NCBI GenBank assembly: GCA_020849655.1
Contig: JADLFU010000257.1
Coordinates: forward strand, 1-38,590
DNA: 38,590 nucleotides
Direction: 5' to 3'
From: Polyangiaceae bacterium
GTDB lineage: Bacteria; Myxococcota_A; Polyangia; Polyangiales; Polyangiaceae
Part shown: in pieces, positions 29,095 through 37,457 of the stretch
Position numbering within the stretch: the stretch's first letter is position 1
Layout of the letters: each line of letters begins with the position of its first letter
Notes under the pieces: model-generated
What the model was told of the DNA's origin: nothing
The model's input: the letters and a program-made list of their open reading frames with translations, nothing else
Databases searched by the model: none
Program-made: the position numbers and the translations under genes

Positions 29095-32000
29095 ATGCCC
29101 TCCGCCCGACGAGCCCTGCGCCGTGCGTGCGCGCTGTCGCTCGCGCTGGGCGGGGGCGCCGCGTGGGCCCAGGATCTGCCTGCGCCCGCGCCATACGTCG
29201 ACGCGGGGACGGCCGGGCTGCCGATCACGCGCATCGAGATCGTGTCGAGCGATCCATCGTGGGCCCTCCCGGCCTTCGTCATCGGGCTCGCCCCCGATGA
29301 CGCCTTCGACGCGGCGCTCGCGCGGCGCGCGGCGCGGGAGCTGGTCGAGACGGGCGCCGTCGCCGACGTCGTCATCGACGCCGAGCGAGAGGCGGGGGGC
29401 GTGCGCGTGAGGTTCGTGGTCGAGCCGCGCCGGGTGCTCGCGGAGGTGAACGTACGCGGCGATCTCGCGGTCACCGAGGAGGTGCTGCGCGACCTCTCGC
29501 TGGAGCGGGGGCGCGCGGTCACGCCCGGCAAGCTGGCGCAGGCGCGGACGGCCCTGCTCTCGCGCGCGCGGGCGCGAGGGTTTCCGCGGGCGACGGTGAC
29601 GATGGAGAGCCGCGCGACCGACGACCGGCGCAAGATCGTGCTCATCGTCGACGCGCGCGCGGGCGCGCCGCAGGCGCTGTCGGGCGTGCGCCTCGAGGTC
29701 GCCGCGCACAAGCTCGCCCCCGAGCTGCGCGTGCTGCTCGAGACGATCGGCGTGTCGCGCGGCGACCGCGCCGATGACGAGGCGCTCGCGGCGAGGATGA
29801 CGGCGCTCACCGAGAAGGTGCGGCGCGGCGGCTTCTTCCGCGCGACGGCGGCGCACCGGCTCTACGAGGTGGGCGGCCGCACCTACGCGCTCGTCACGGT
29901 GACCCCCGGCCCGCGCGTCCGCGTGAAGTACGAGGGCAACTACAGCGTCGACGCGGTCGACCTCGACGACGCGGTCGACCTCGAGAAGGAGAGCGAGCGC
30001 TCGCCCGCGCGCGTGGCGAGCAAGGTCGCGGCCGAGTACCGCAAGCTCGGCTTCCTCGACGTCGAGGTCAGCGCGGAGCTGCGCGGCGCGCCGCGCGACG
30101 AGATCAACGATCTCGTCGTCACGGTCCGCGAGCACGCGCGCGTGCGCGTCGTCGCGCGGCGCTACCCGTGCCTCTCGGGCCCGCGGCGCGCGCGCGAGCT
30201 CGGCAGCGAGATCGACAGCTTCCTCGAGGAGGAGCTGCCGGGCGCGACGCTGCTCGGGCCCGTGGAGGACGCGGTCGTCGACGGCGCCTTCGGCCCGAAG
30301 GGCAACGCGGGCACCCGGACTCCCCCGCTCGCGCTCGCGCCGGCCTCGGTGTTCTCGAGGGAGACCTACGACCGCGCGCTCCAGCACCTGCAGGATCTCT
30401 ACCGCGCGGACGGCTACCTGACGGCGACGGTCGGGCCGCTGTCGGTGGTGCGCCGCACGTGCGATCCGCGATCGAAGCCGGGCACCTGCGCGCCCTTGCC
30501 GCTCGTCGAGCCGGAGCCGCGCTGCGCCGTCGACCAGGAGGGCGTGCCCGCGCGCGAGCCGCCGCTGCCGCGCGAGCTCGAGTGCAGGCCCGATCCGAGG
30601 AAGGGCGTCAGCTGCGAGCCGCGCGTGACGCTGCGGATCCCCGTGCAGGCGGGGCCGCGCGCGACGCTCTACGACGTCGTGTTCGACGGCGCGGTGGCGG
30701 TGCCGGAGCCGCGCCTGCTCGAGGAGAGCGAGCTGTCGATGGGCAGCCCCGCGTCGAACACCAAGATCGAGGAGGGGCGCCGCAAGGTGCTCGATCTCTA
30801 CCGCGATCTCGGGTTCGCCTTCGCCGAGGTCGCGGCGCACGTCGAGCTGTCTCCCGACAAGCAGCGCGCGCGCGTGCGGTTCGCGGTGGTCGAGCGGCGG
30901 CGCGTGACGATCGACGGCGTCGTCATCCGCGGCAACGAGCTGACGAAGGAGCGCGTCGTGCGCGAGCGCCTCCGCTTCAAGGAGGGCGACGTCTACAGCC
31001 AGCGCGACGTCCGGCGGAGCGAGGAGCTGCTGGCGACGCTCGGCACGTTCTCGAGCGTGACGATCGGGTTCGAGGATCCGGGGCTCGTCGCGTCCCGCAA
31101 GACCGTCGTCGTCACGGTCGTCGAGCGCGATCCGCAGTACCTCGAGCTGCGCCCTGGCGTCGCGACGGGCGAGGGCATCCGCGGCCTCTTCGAGTACGGG
31201 CACCGCAACATCGCCGGGCAGGCGATCGCGTTCACCACCCGCGTCCAGCTCAACTACCTGCCGTCGTTCCTCATCCCCGACGACCGCGTGCGAGGGAACT
31301 TCGAGCGGCTCCCGCTCAGCCAGCGCCTCGAGCGCCGCAACTCGGTGGGGTTCGTCATCCCCAACGTGTTTCACCCCACGGTGCGGCTGGGCCTCGACGT
31401 CATCGACGTCCGCAGCAACTCGCGCGACTTCGGGATGACCAAGGAGGCCGTGTTGCCCGCGCTGTCGTGGAGCCCCATGCGCCAGCTGACGGGCACGCTC
31501 GGCGGCTCGGTCGAGCTGAACAACGTCGGGATCTTCTCCGGTGACACCATCGAGGCCTACCTCCGGCAGTCGGGCATCAGCAACGACCTGTCACGGCTGC
31601 TGCGCGTGCCGGACGGCGCGACCGCGGCCGTCTCCCAGCGCGTGACGGCCGTGTGGGACAGGCGTGACAACCCGCTCGGCGCGACGCGAGGCACGCTGGT
31701 CGCCGGCAGCGTGGAGCACGTGCACGCCTACCCGCTCGAGGACAATCCCAACACCACCGCGAGCGATTTCCTCCGCGTCTCGGGGCGCGCGGGCGCGTAC
31801 GCGCGGCTGTCGAAGCGGGGCGTGGCGGTCGCGTTCCTGGCGGCGGCCGGGTACAACCAGCAGCTCATCGCGGGCTCGAAGACCTACCCGGATCGGCTGT
31901 TCTTCCTCGGGGGCGTCGACACGGTGCGGGGGTTCATGAGGGACTCGCTGGTGCCTCAGGACGTGGCGGACAGGCTGCAGAGCGACGCGACGAAGCCCAG

Positions 32001-32304
32001 CAGCGATCCCACGAAGCTCTCGATCGGACAGGTCGCCATCCGCGGCGGCGACGTGTACCTGAACCCCCGGACGGAGCTGCGCATCCCCGTGCGCGGCGCG
32101 CTCGAGACGGCGCTGTTCGTCGACGGCGGCAACCTGTGGGTCGATCCGACGCGCATCGAGCCGTACCGCCTGCGCTACGCGGGCGGCACCGGGGTGCGCT
32201 TCGCGACGCCGATCGGGCCCATCGCGTTCGACTACGGCGTGAACCTCACCCGGCGCGCGTGGGAGGACTTCGGCGCGTTTCACTTCAGCGTCGGGCTGTT
32301 CTAG
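29095..32304 (+). CDS. Omp85-family outer membrane protein with many POTRA domains (BamA/TamA-like)
   Basis: 1069 residues. A signal peptide ends at AAWA (about residue 25). The periplasmic part is a chain of POTRA-like units: ITRIEIVSSDP, RVLAEVNVRGDLAVTEEVLR, RVRVKYEGNYSVDAVDLDD, ATLYDVVFDGAVAVPEPRLL and VTIDGVVIRGNELTKERVVR. The C-terminal third is a 16-strand Omp85-type barrel with VTAVWDRRDNPLGATRGTLV, the conserved GGVDTVRGFMRDSL loop and FAFDYG-like final strands ending in the terminal Phe of FHFSVGLF. Between the fourth and fifth units is a proline-rich region with five cysteines. It should insert barrel proteins or move substrates across the outer membrane. It is not obviously the main BamA, as no bam/lpx neighbours are seen. 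Confidence 0.88.
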   Translation: MPSARRALRRACALSLALGGGAAWAQDLPAPAPYVDAGTAGLPITRIEIVSSDPSWALPAFVIGLAPDDAFDAALARRAARELVETGAVADVVIDAEREAGGVRVRFVVEPRRVLAEVNVRGDLAVTEEVLRDLSLERGRAVTPGKLAQARTALLSRARARGFPRATVTMESRATDDRRKIVLIVDARAGAPQALSGVRLEVAAHKLAPELRVLLETIGVSRGDRADDEALAARMTALTEKVRRGGFFRATAAHRLYEVGGRTYALVTVTPGPRVRVKYEGNYSVDAVDLDDAVDLEKESERSPARVASKVAAEYRKLGFLDVEVSAELRGAPRDEINDLVVTVREHARVRVVARRYPCLSGPRRARELGSEIDSFLEEELPGATLLGPVEDAVVDGAFGPKGNAGTRTPPLALAPASVFSRETYDRALQHLQDLYRADGYLTATVGPLSVVRRTCDPRSKPGTCAPLPLVEPEPRCAVDQEGVPAREPPLPRELECRPDPRKGVSCEPRVTLRIPVQAGPRATLYDVVFDGAVAVPEPRLLEESELSMGSPASNTKIEEGRRKVLDLYRDLGFAFAEVAAHVELSPDKQRARVRFAVVERRRVTIDGVVIRGNELTKERVVRERLRFKEGDVYSQRDVRRSEELLATLGTFSSVTIGFEDPGLVASRKTVVVTVVERDPQYLELRPGVATGEGIRGLFEYGHRNIAGQAIAFTTRVQLNYLPSFLIPDDRVRGNFERLPLSQRLERRNSVGFVIPNVFHPTVRLGLDVIDVRSNSRDFGMTKEAVLPALSWSPMRQLTGTLGGSVELNNVGIFSGDTIEAYLRQSGISNDLSRLLRVPDGATAAVSQRVTAVWDRRDNPLGATRGTLVAGSVEHVHAYPLEDNPNTTASDFLRVSGRAGAYARLSKRGVAVAFLAAAGYNQQLIAGSKTYPDRLFFLGGVDTVRGFMRDSLVPQDVADRLQSDATKPSSDPTKLSIGQVAIRGGDVYLNPRTELRIPVRGALETALFVDGGNLWVDPTRIEPYRLRYAGGTGVRFATPIGPIAFDYGVNLTRRAWEDFGAFHFSVGLF

Positions 32305-32313
32305 CGCGCTCGA

Positions 32314-32853
32314 TCAACGCAGGCAGCCGCCCACCGTCACGCCCGAGCCCATCGTGACGGCGCGGCAGCGCGTCCCCTTCGCGCACTCGGCGTCGCTGAC
32401 GCACGCGACGACGTCGGCGCCTGCGCACGCCGCGCGGGGCATGCAGCTCGCGCGGTCCCACGGGCCGGGGACGCCGTCCGCGCGGAAGCCGTCGTCGGTC
32501 AGGCAGCAGACGACGTCGCGCCCCTTGTCGACGGCCGTGCAGTCCGCGGTCTCGTTGCACGACAGCATGCCGGAGTAGCGAAAGTGCGTCGCTTGCCCGC
32601 ACTTGTCCGCGGCCTTGCAGGTCGGCGGGACGCCGGGCGCGTTGCAGCAGACGCGGCGCGCGCTCTTCACCACCGGGCACGCCTCCTTGTCACCGCACGG
32701 GACGGCGCCGGGCGTCGGCTGCGCCGCGAACGCGACCGCGGAGCTGACGGTCGCAGCCGACACCTTCGCCGCCGCCGGCGCGTCTCCGGGCGCCTTGCAG
32801 CCAGCGATCAGCAGGGCGGCGACCAGCGGGAGCAGCTCTCGTGCGCGCGACAT
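32314..32853 (-). CDS. Cysteine-rich lipoprotein
   Basis: 179 residues from ATG 32853, signal peptide ending at Cys19 (LLIAGC). The mature protein has 16 more cysteines, many in spaced pairs: RVCCNAPGVPPTC, VVCCLTDDGF, ACVSDAECAKGTRC. This suggests a disulfide-knotted exported domain. Its 3' end is 9 bp from the end of the convergent Omp85 gene, and its start diverges from dnaX. An earlier start at 32889 would hide the signal. No family or function is recognised. Confidence 0.8.
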   Translation of the reverse strand: MSRARELLPLVAALLIAGCKAPGDAPAAAKVSAATVSSAVAFAAQPTPGAVPCGDKEACPVVKSARRVCCNAPGVPPTCKAADKCGQATHFRYSGMLSCNETADCTAVDKGRDVVCCLTDDGFRADGVPGPWDRASCMPRAACAGADVVACVSDAECAKGTRCRAVTMGSGVTVGGCLR

Positions 32854-32941
32854 GGGGCTCGCGTACCGACCGCGCGCGCGGGAGGCCAAGTTCTCGACGG
32901 CGCGCCTTCCCGGCGACGGTGCGTGGTGGTACCGCGACCGG

Positions 32942-34864
32942 GTGAGCTACCTCGTCCTCGCGCGGAAGTGGCGCCCGCAGACGTTCTCGGATCTCGTGGG
33001 GCAGGAGCACGTCAAGCGCACGCTCGAGAACGCGATCGCGCAGGACAGGGTCGCGCACGCGTTCCTCTTCACGGGCGTCCGCGGCGTCGGCAAGACGACG
33101 AGCGCGCGCATCCTCGCGAAGGCGCTGTGCTGCGAGCGCGGGCCGACCGCGTCGCCGTGCCTCGCGTGCGCGCCGTGCCTCGAGATCGCCGCGGGGCAAG
33201 ATCTCGACGTCCAGGAGATCGACGGCGCGAGCTACAACGGCGTCGACGAGGTGCGGCGGTTGCAGGAGGGCCTGCCGTTCCGCCCGCAGCGCGACAGGTT
33301 CAAGGTCTTCATCATCGACGAGGTGCACATGCTCTCGGCGGCGGCGTGGAACGCCTTCCTGAAGACGCTCGAGGAGCCGCCGCCGCACGTGAAGTTCATC
33401 TTCGCGACGACCGAGGTGCACAAGGTGCCGGTCACCATCCTGTCGCGCTGCCAGCGCTACGATTTCCGCATGATCTCGGCGGCGACGATCGCGGCGCGGC
33501 TGCGGTTCGTGCTCGGCGAGGAGCGGCTCGTCGCGGACGACGCGGCCGTGTCGCTGCTCGCCCGCGAGGCGCGAGGGAGCATGCGCGACGCGATGAGCCT
33601 GCTCGATCAGGCGATCGCGTGGTCGGGCGAGGCGCTGGTGGGCGAGGAGGTCGCGCGCGTGCTCGGCGTCGCGTCGCGCGCGGCGCTGCTCGAGCTCACC
33701 GCGGCGGTGATCGAGGGCGATCCCGCCGCCGCGCTCGCGAAGGTGGCGGCGCTCGTCGAGAGCGGGCACGATCTCACGCACGTCGCGCGCGATCTGCTCG
33801 GCGTGCTGCGCGACGTGGTCGTCTCGAAGGTCGCGCCCGCGTCGCAGACGCTGCTGGAGCTCGCGCCGGAGGAGCGCGAGGCCACGGCGCGCGTCGCCAT
33901 GACCCCGTCGGCCGAGGATCTCGTCCGCGTGCACCAGGGCCTCTCTCGCGCGCTCGACGAGACCGTGCGGAGCGGCCTGCCGCGCGCGTCGCTCGAGGTC
34001 GCGCTCGTGCGGCTCGCGCTCCGACCGCCGCTCACGCCGCTCGACGGCATCGTGGCGCGGCTCGCCGAGCTGGAGCGCAGGCTGGGAGGCGGCGCGCCTC
34101 CGCGGGGAGGAGGAGGTGGTGGTGGTGGCGCGAGGCCGCAGGGCGGACCTCCGGCGCGCCCCCAGGCTCCTCCGCCCCCGCGACACGGCGGCGGCCCGCA
34201 GGCCGTCGGCCTCGACGCCCCGATCGCGGTCGCCGGCAACACGGCGCTCTCGATCGCGCGGGTGATCCCGATCCGGCCGCTTCCGCCGCCGCCCGCGCGG
34301 CCGGCCCCGGAGCCCGCGCGCGTCCCCGGCCGCCCGTCCGAGGCGCCGCCTCGCCCCGGCGCTGCGCGGGCGCAGGCGCGCACGATCGATCCCTCCGCGC
34401 CGCTGCCGCCCGTCCCCGAGGGCGTCGACGTCGCGGCCGTGCGCGCGCTCACCGCCGCGCTCGCAGAAGAGAGCCGCCCGTACGCGTCGGCGATCGAGCA
34501 CGGCGCGATGCGCGCGGCGAACCCGCGCGAGCTCGCGCTGGTGTTCCCCGAGGGATCGTTCCTGGTGCAGCAGGCGCGCGATCCCGACGGGCTCCTTGCC
34601 CTCTCGCGCGCCGCCCGGGCGGCGCTCGGCGAGGGCGTGGTCGTGTCGATCGAGGAGGGCGCGCTCGGCAACACGGGCCTCACCGTCGCGAAGCTCACGG
34701 CGCGCGAGGCCTGGGAGCGCCGCGAGGCGGCCCGCGCGGTGCTCCTCGCGCACCCGGCCGTGGCGGCGGCGATCGAGGGCCTCGGCGCGAGCGTGCTCGA
34801 CGTCCGCCTCGACGACCCGCGCTTGCAAGACGGCCCGGCGTCGGGCAACAAGGAGCGAGCATGA
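32942..34864 (+). CDS. dnaX: DNA polymerase III subunit gamma/tau
   Basis: 640 residues from GTG 32942, giving VSYLVLARKWRPQTFSDLVG, the usual DnaX start. Walker A is GVRGVGKTT (45-53), the zinc cysteines are Cys64, 73, 76 and 79, Walker B is FIIDEVHMLS and the SRC motif is ILSRCQRYDF. Domain III is followed by a long Gly/Pro-rich linker (about 385-490, with nine Gly) and a C-terminal domain from EGVDVAAVRALTAALAEES. It loads the sliding clamp and joins the replicase halves. No poly-A slippery run is seen, so a frameshifted gamma form is not predicted. The ybaB start overlaps its stop by 4 nt. Confidence 0.94.
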   Translation: MSYLVLARKWRPQTFSDLVGQEHVKRTLENAIAQDRVAHAFLFTGVRGVGKTTSARILAKALCCERGPTASPCLACAPCLEIAAGQDLDVQEIDGASYNGVDEVRRLQEGLPFRPQRDRFKVFIIDEVHMLSAAAWNAFLKTLEEPPPHVKFIFATTEVHKVPVTILSRCQRYDFRMISAATIAARLRFVLGEERLVADDAAVSLLAREARGSMRDAMSLLDQAIAWSGEALVGEEVARVLGVASRAALLELTAAVIEGDPAAALAKVAALVESGHDLTHVARDLLGVLRDVVVSKVAPASQTLLELAPEEREATARVAMTPSAEDLVRVHQGLSRALDETVRSGLPRASLEVALVRLALRPPLTPLDGIVARLAELERRLGGGAPPRGGGGGGGGARPQGGPPARPQAPPPPRHGGGPQAVGLDAPIAVAGNTALSIARVIPIRPLPPPPARPAPEPARVPGRPSEAPPRPGAARAQARTIDPSAPLPPVPEGVDVAAVRALTAALAEESRPYASAIEHGAMRAANPRELALVFPEGSFLVQQARDPDGLLALSRAARAALGEGVVVSIEEGALGNTGLTVAKLTAREAWERREAARAVLLAHPAVAAAIEGLGASVLDVRLDDPRLQDGPASGNKERA

Positions 34865-35178
34865 AGGGCTTCGGCGGTGGAGTGAACGAGCTCGTCCGGC
34901 AGGCTGCGCGCACGCAGCGCCGCGTCGAGGAGGCGAAGAAGCAGATCAAGGACGTCGAGGTGAGCGCCAGCGCCGCCGACGGCAAGGTGACCGCGGTCGT
35001 CACCTGCGAGGGGCGGGTCGTGCGGATCGACGTCGACGCCGATTTCGCCGCGTCCGAGGGCCTGTCGATGGCGCTCGACGCCGCCGTGGGCGCGCTGAAC
35101 GCCGCGCTCGCGCAGGCCGACAAGGCCGTCGACGACGCGGTCGCGAAGGCCACCGGCGGGCTGAAGCTCCCCGGCTGA
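34861..35178 (+). CDS. YbaB/EbfC-family nucleoid-associated protein
   Basis: 105 residues: GFGGGVNELVRQAARTQRRV and EEAKKQIKDVEVSASAADGK, then VTAVVTCEGRVVRIDVDADF. This is the helix-strand-strand-helix fold of YbaB/EbfC, a small DNA-binding dimer. The typical Met-rich start is replaced by a glycine run. The dnaX-ybaB-recR order is the classic one. The ATG overlaps the dnaX stop and the TGA overlaps the recR ATG by one base, so the three are translated together. Confidence 0.93.
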   Translation: MKGFGGGVNELVRQAARTQRRVEEAKKQIKDVEVSASAADGKVTAVVTCEGRVVRIDVDADFAASEGLSMALDAAVGALNAALAQADKAVDDAVAKATGGLKLPG

Positions 35179-35792
35179 TGTCCGGCGCGCTGCCGTCGGG
35201 CCTCCGCCGCGCGATCGAGCTATTTTCGCGGCTCCCAGGCGTCGGAGACAAGACGGCGGCGCGGTTCGCGATGCACCTGCTCTCGGGCGATCGGGCGCTC
35301 GCGCGAGCGCTCGGCGAGGCGCTCCTCGACCTCGACGCCGCGGTCGTCACCTGCGAGCGGTGCGGCTACTTCGCCGACGCGAGCGAAGGCCGCGCGACGT
35401 GCGCCATCTGCGCCGATCCGCGCCGAGACGACCGCGTGCTCTGCGTGGTCGCGCGCGTCCAGGATCTGCTCGGGTTCGAGCGCAGCGGCGCGATGCGCGG
35501 GCGGTATTTCGTGCTCCACAAGCTGCTCTCGCCGCTCGACGGCGTGTCGCCCGCCGATCTGCCGATGCAGGCGCTCGTCGCGCGCGTCGCCGACGGCGTC
35601 GAGGAGGTCATCGTGGCCACCCCGCCGACGGTCGACGGCGAGGCGACGGCGCTCTACCTCGCGCGGGAGCTGCGCCCGAGCGGCGCTCGCGTCACGAGGC
35701 TCGCGAGCGGCGTGCCGCACGGCGGCGATCTCGAATTCGCCGACCAGATCACGCTCGGCCGCGCGCTCGAAGGCCGCCGCGCGATCGAGTAA
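35178..35792 (+). CDS. recR: Recombination mediator RecR, altered Toprim motif
   Basis: 204 residues. The helix-hairpin-helix is LFSRLPGVGDKTAARFAMHL (15-34) and the zinc finger is Cys59, 62, 75 and 78. The Toprim domain and the Walker-B-like tail (ALYLARELRPSGARVTRLAS, GVPHGGDLEFAD) are present. In the Toprim segment the usual CVVESPxD reads CVVARVQD, so the conserved Glu is Ala92 while Asp96 is kept. RecR with RecO loads RecA on gapped DNA; the exchanged Glu may change nucleotide or metal contacts but the protein is otherwise normal. Confidence 0.93.
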   Translation: MSGALPSGLRRAIELFSRLPGVGDKTAARFAMHLLSGDRALARALGEALLDLDAAVVTCERCGYFADASEGRATCAICADPRRDDRVLCVVARVQDLLGFERSGAMRGRYFVLHKLLSPLDGVSPADLPMQALVARVADGVEEVIVATPPTVDGEATALYLARELRPSGARVTRLASGVPHGGDLEFADQITLGRALEGRRAIE

Positions 35793-35802
35793 GACCGCGC
35801 GC

Positions 35803-36189
35803 ATGCCGAAGACGCAGATCAGCACCACCGACGCCCCGGGCGCCATCGGGCCCTACTCGCAGGCGACGCGCGCGGGAGACTTCATCTTCCTCTCAGGTCA
35901 GATCCCCATCGACCCCGCGACCGGCCAGCTCGTCGCGGGCGACGTGCGCGCGGAGACGACCCGCGTGATGCAGAACCTCGAGGCCGTGCTCCGCGCGGCG
36001 GGCGCGACGTTCGCGGACGTCGTCAAGACGACGATCTTCCTGACCGACATGGGCGATTTCGGGGCCGTAAACGAGGTATATGGCGCGCACTTCCCCACCC
36101 TTCCCCCCGCGCGCGCGACGGTCCAGGTCGCGGCGCTGCCGCGAGGCGTGCGCGTCGAGATCGACGCGGTCGCCTACGTCGGGCACTGA
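35803..36189 (+). CDS. ridA: RidA-family enamine/imine deaminase
   Basis: 128 residues: TTDAPGAIGPYSQATRAGDF, then SGQIPIDPATGQLVAGDVRA and NLEAVLRAAGATFADVVKTT. The catalytic arginine is Arg104 in PPARATVQVAALPRG, with Glu120 in VEIDAVAY. It hydrolyses reactive enamines from PLP enzymes such as threonine dehydratase, forming a trimer. It follows recR by 10 bp, so it probably shares the operon, an unusual partner for replication and repair genes. Confidence 0.93.
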   Translation: MPKTQISTTDAPGAIGPYSQATRAGDFIFLSGQIPIDPATGQLVAGDVRAETTRVMQNLEAVLRAAGATFADVVKTTIFLTDMGDFGAVNEVYGAHFPTLPPARATVQVAALPRGVRVEIDAVAYVGH

Positions 36190-36203
36190 CCGAGGAGCCC
36201 CAG

Positions 36204-37400
36204 ATGACCACCCAGTTCTCCGCAGATGTCCTCCACGCGAGCGCCGACCGCGCGCTCGTCGCCGTCGCCTCGGTCGGCGCCGACGAGCAGGCCGACCTCG
36301 TCGACGCCTGGCTGAAGTCGCAGAACGTCGCCGCGATCGCGGCCGTCGCCCGCGAAGACGACGCGCCCGCCCCCGCGCGCAAGGCCGCGCGCCGCGCGTT
36401 GAACGTGCTCAAATCTCGCGGCGTCGCGCTGCCGGACGCGCGCGCCGTCTCGAAGCCGCTGGCAGGCGCCGCGGTCGAGCGGCGGGTCGAGGCGCGCATG
36501 CAGCCGCTCGACTCGTCGGGTCAGCAGGTGTTCACGCTGCTGTCGATCGCAGACGGCAAGGAGACGCGCGTGGTCGACGTCGTGTGCGCGCCGGGCGCGG
36601 GCGTGCTGCGGGTCTCGGGCGGGGAGCTGTCTCCCTCGAAGTACCGCGAGTGGGAGAAGTCGTCGCGGCAGCGCCGCGGCTTCGCGCCGACGCCGGTCTC
36701 GCCCGAGTACGCGAGGTTCCGCGTCGCCGGGGCGCGCGCGGAGAACGCGAAGAGCGGCGCGCTCCTGCCGCTCGAGCTCGCGCACTTCGACGATCTGCTC
36801 GCCGGCGCGCCGGACACCGAGCCTCCGCACCCGGTCGTCGCGGCCGGGCTGCCGCTCGAGCCGGCGGGCTGGAAGGCCCTGCTCGACGACAGCGGCGATC
36901 TGCACCGCGAGCCCGAGCTCGCGTGGGTGCTCCCGACCCAGGAGGCCTTCCAGGAGCTGCTCGTGAAGCTCGGGGAGCGGGTCGCCGCGGCCGGCGGCAA
37001 GGAGCCCGACGCGGACACGTTCAGCGCGTACCTGCGCGAGGAGATCGCCGCTGCGACGGACAGGTTCTTCACCGTCGAGCTCCGGGAGCTCCTCGGGCAG
37101 CGCCTCCTCGACGCCGCCGCGAGCGTGCTCCACCGCGCGGGTCGGGCGCCGGCCGAGCGCGTGCTCGCGGTGCGCCACGGCGTGCTCTCTGCGGGCCTCG
37201 TGACCGACTCCCCCCGCGAGATCGGCTTCCTTCGCGGCGCGTTCGAGAAGACCTTCGCGGCCATGGTGCGCCAGTCGGGCGGCCAGATCTCGCTCCCGCT
37301 GCCGCGCTCCGCCGAGGACGGCGGCACCAGGCTGAGCGCCGAGCAGCTCGCGGCGATCGACGCGGCGAAGACCGAGGCCGCCGCGGCAGACCCCGCGTGA
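36204..37400 (+). CDS. Uncharacterised protein with a HEAT-like N-terminus
   Basis: 398 residues behind a GAGGAG ribosome site. The N-terminus has helical pairs resembling HEAT repeats: VAAIAAVAREDDAPAPARKA and ARRALNVLKSRGVALPDARA. The middle (about 90-200) is predicted beta-rich: VFTLLSIADGKETRVVDVVC, GVLRVSGGELSPSKYREWEK. The C-terminus is helical again (QRLLDAAASVLHRAGRAPAE, FLRGAFEKTFAAMVRQSGGQ). No signal, membrane segment or known catalytic motif is seen. It is the last gene of the dnaX operon and is followed by a strong hairpin. It might be a scaffold; function unknown. Confidence 0.82.
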   Translation: MTTQFSADVLHASADRALVAVASVGADEQADLVDAWLKSQNVAAIAAVAREDDAPAPARKAARRALNVLKSRGVALPDARAVSKPLAGAAVERRVEARMQPLDSSGQQVFTLLSIADGKETRVVDVVCAPGAGVLRVSGGELSPSKYREWEKSSRQRRGFAPTPVSPEYARFRVAGARAENAKSGALLPLELAHFDDLLAGAPDTEPPHPVVAAGLPLEPAGWKALLDDSGDLHREPELAWVLPTQEAFQELLVKLGERVAAAGGKEPDADTFSAYLREEIAAATDRFFTVELRELLGQRLLDAAASVLHRAGRAPAERVLAVRHGVLSAGLVTDSPREIGFLRGAFEKTFAAMVRQSGGQISLPLPRSAEDGGTRLSAEQLAAIDAAKTEAAAADPA

Positions 37401-37419
37401 GCTGCTGACGTCGCGTGCC

Positions 37420-37444
37420 GGGGCCTCGTGCCGCGCGAGGCCCC
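37420..37444. terminator. Strong bidirectional hairpin terminator
   Basis: GGGGCCTCG and CGAGGCCCC make a perfect 9-bp stem with a 7-nt loop between two convergent genes (stops at 37400 and 37458). It can end transcription of both the dnaX operon and the lipoprotein gene. No long T run is present on either side, as is usual in GC-rich genomes. Confidence 0.65.
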
Positions 37445-37457
37445 CACGCCGACGAGG

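Noticed and set aside
32860-32941. SRP RNA or tRNA upstream of dnaX, as in some Firmicutes
   Set aside because: No GGAAGGAAGCAGC-like core or tRNA arms are present in the short gap.
34080-34135. Programmed frameshift in dnaX at the glycine-codon run
   Set aside because: The run is GGN codons without an A- or T-rich slippery heptamer, and the frame continues into a proper C-terminal domain.
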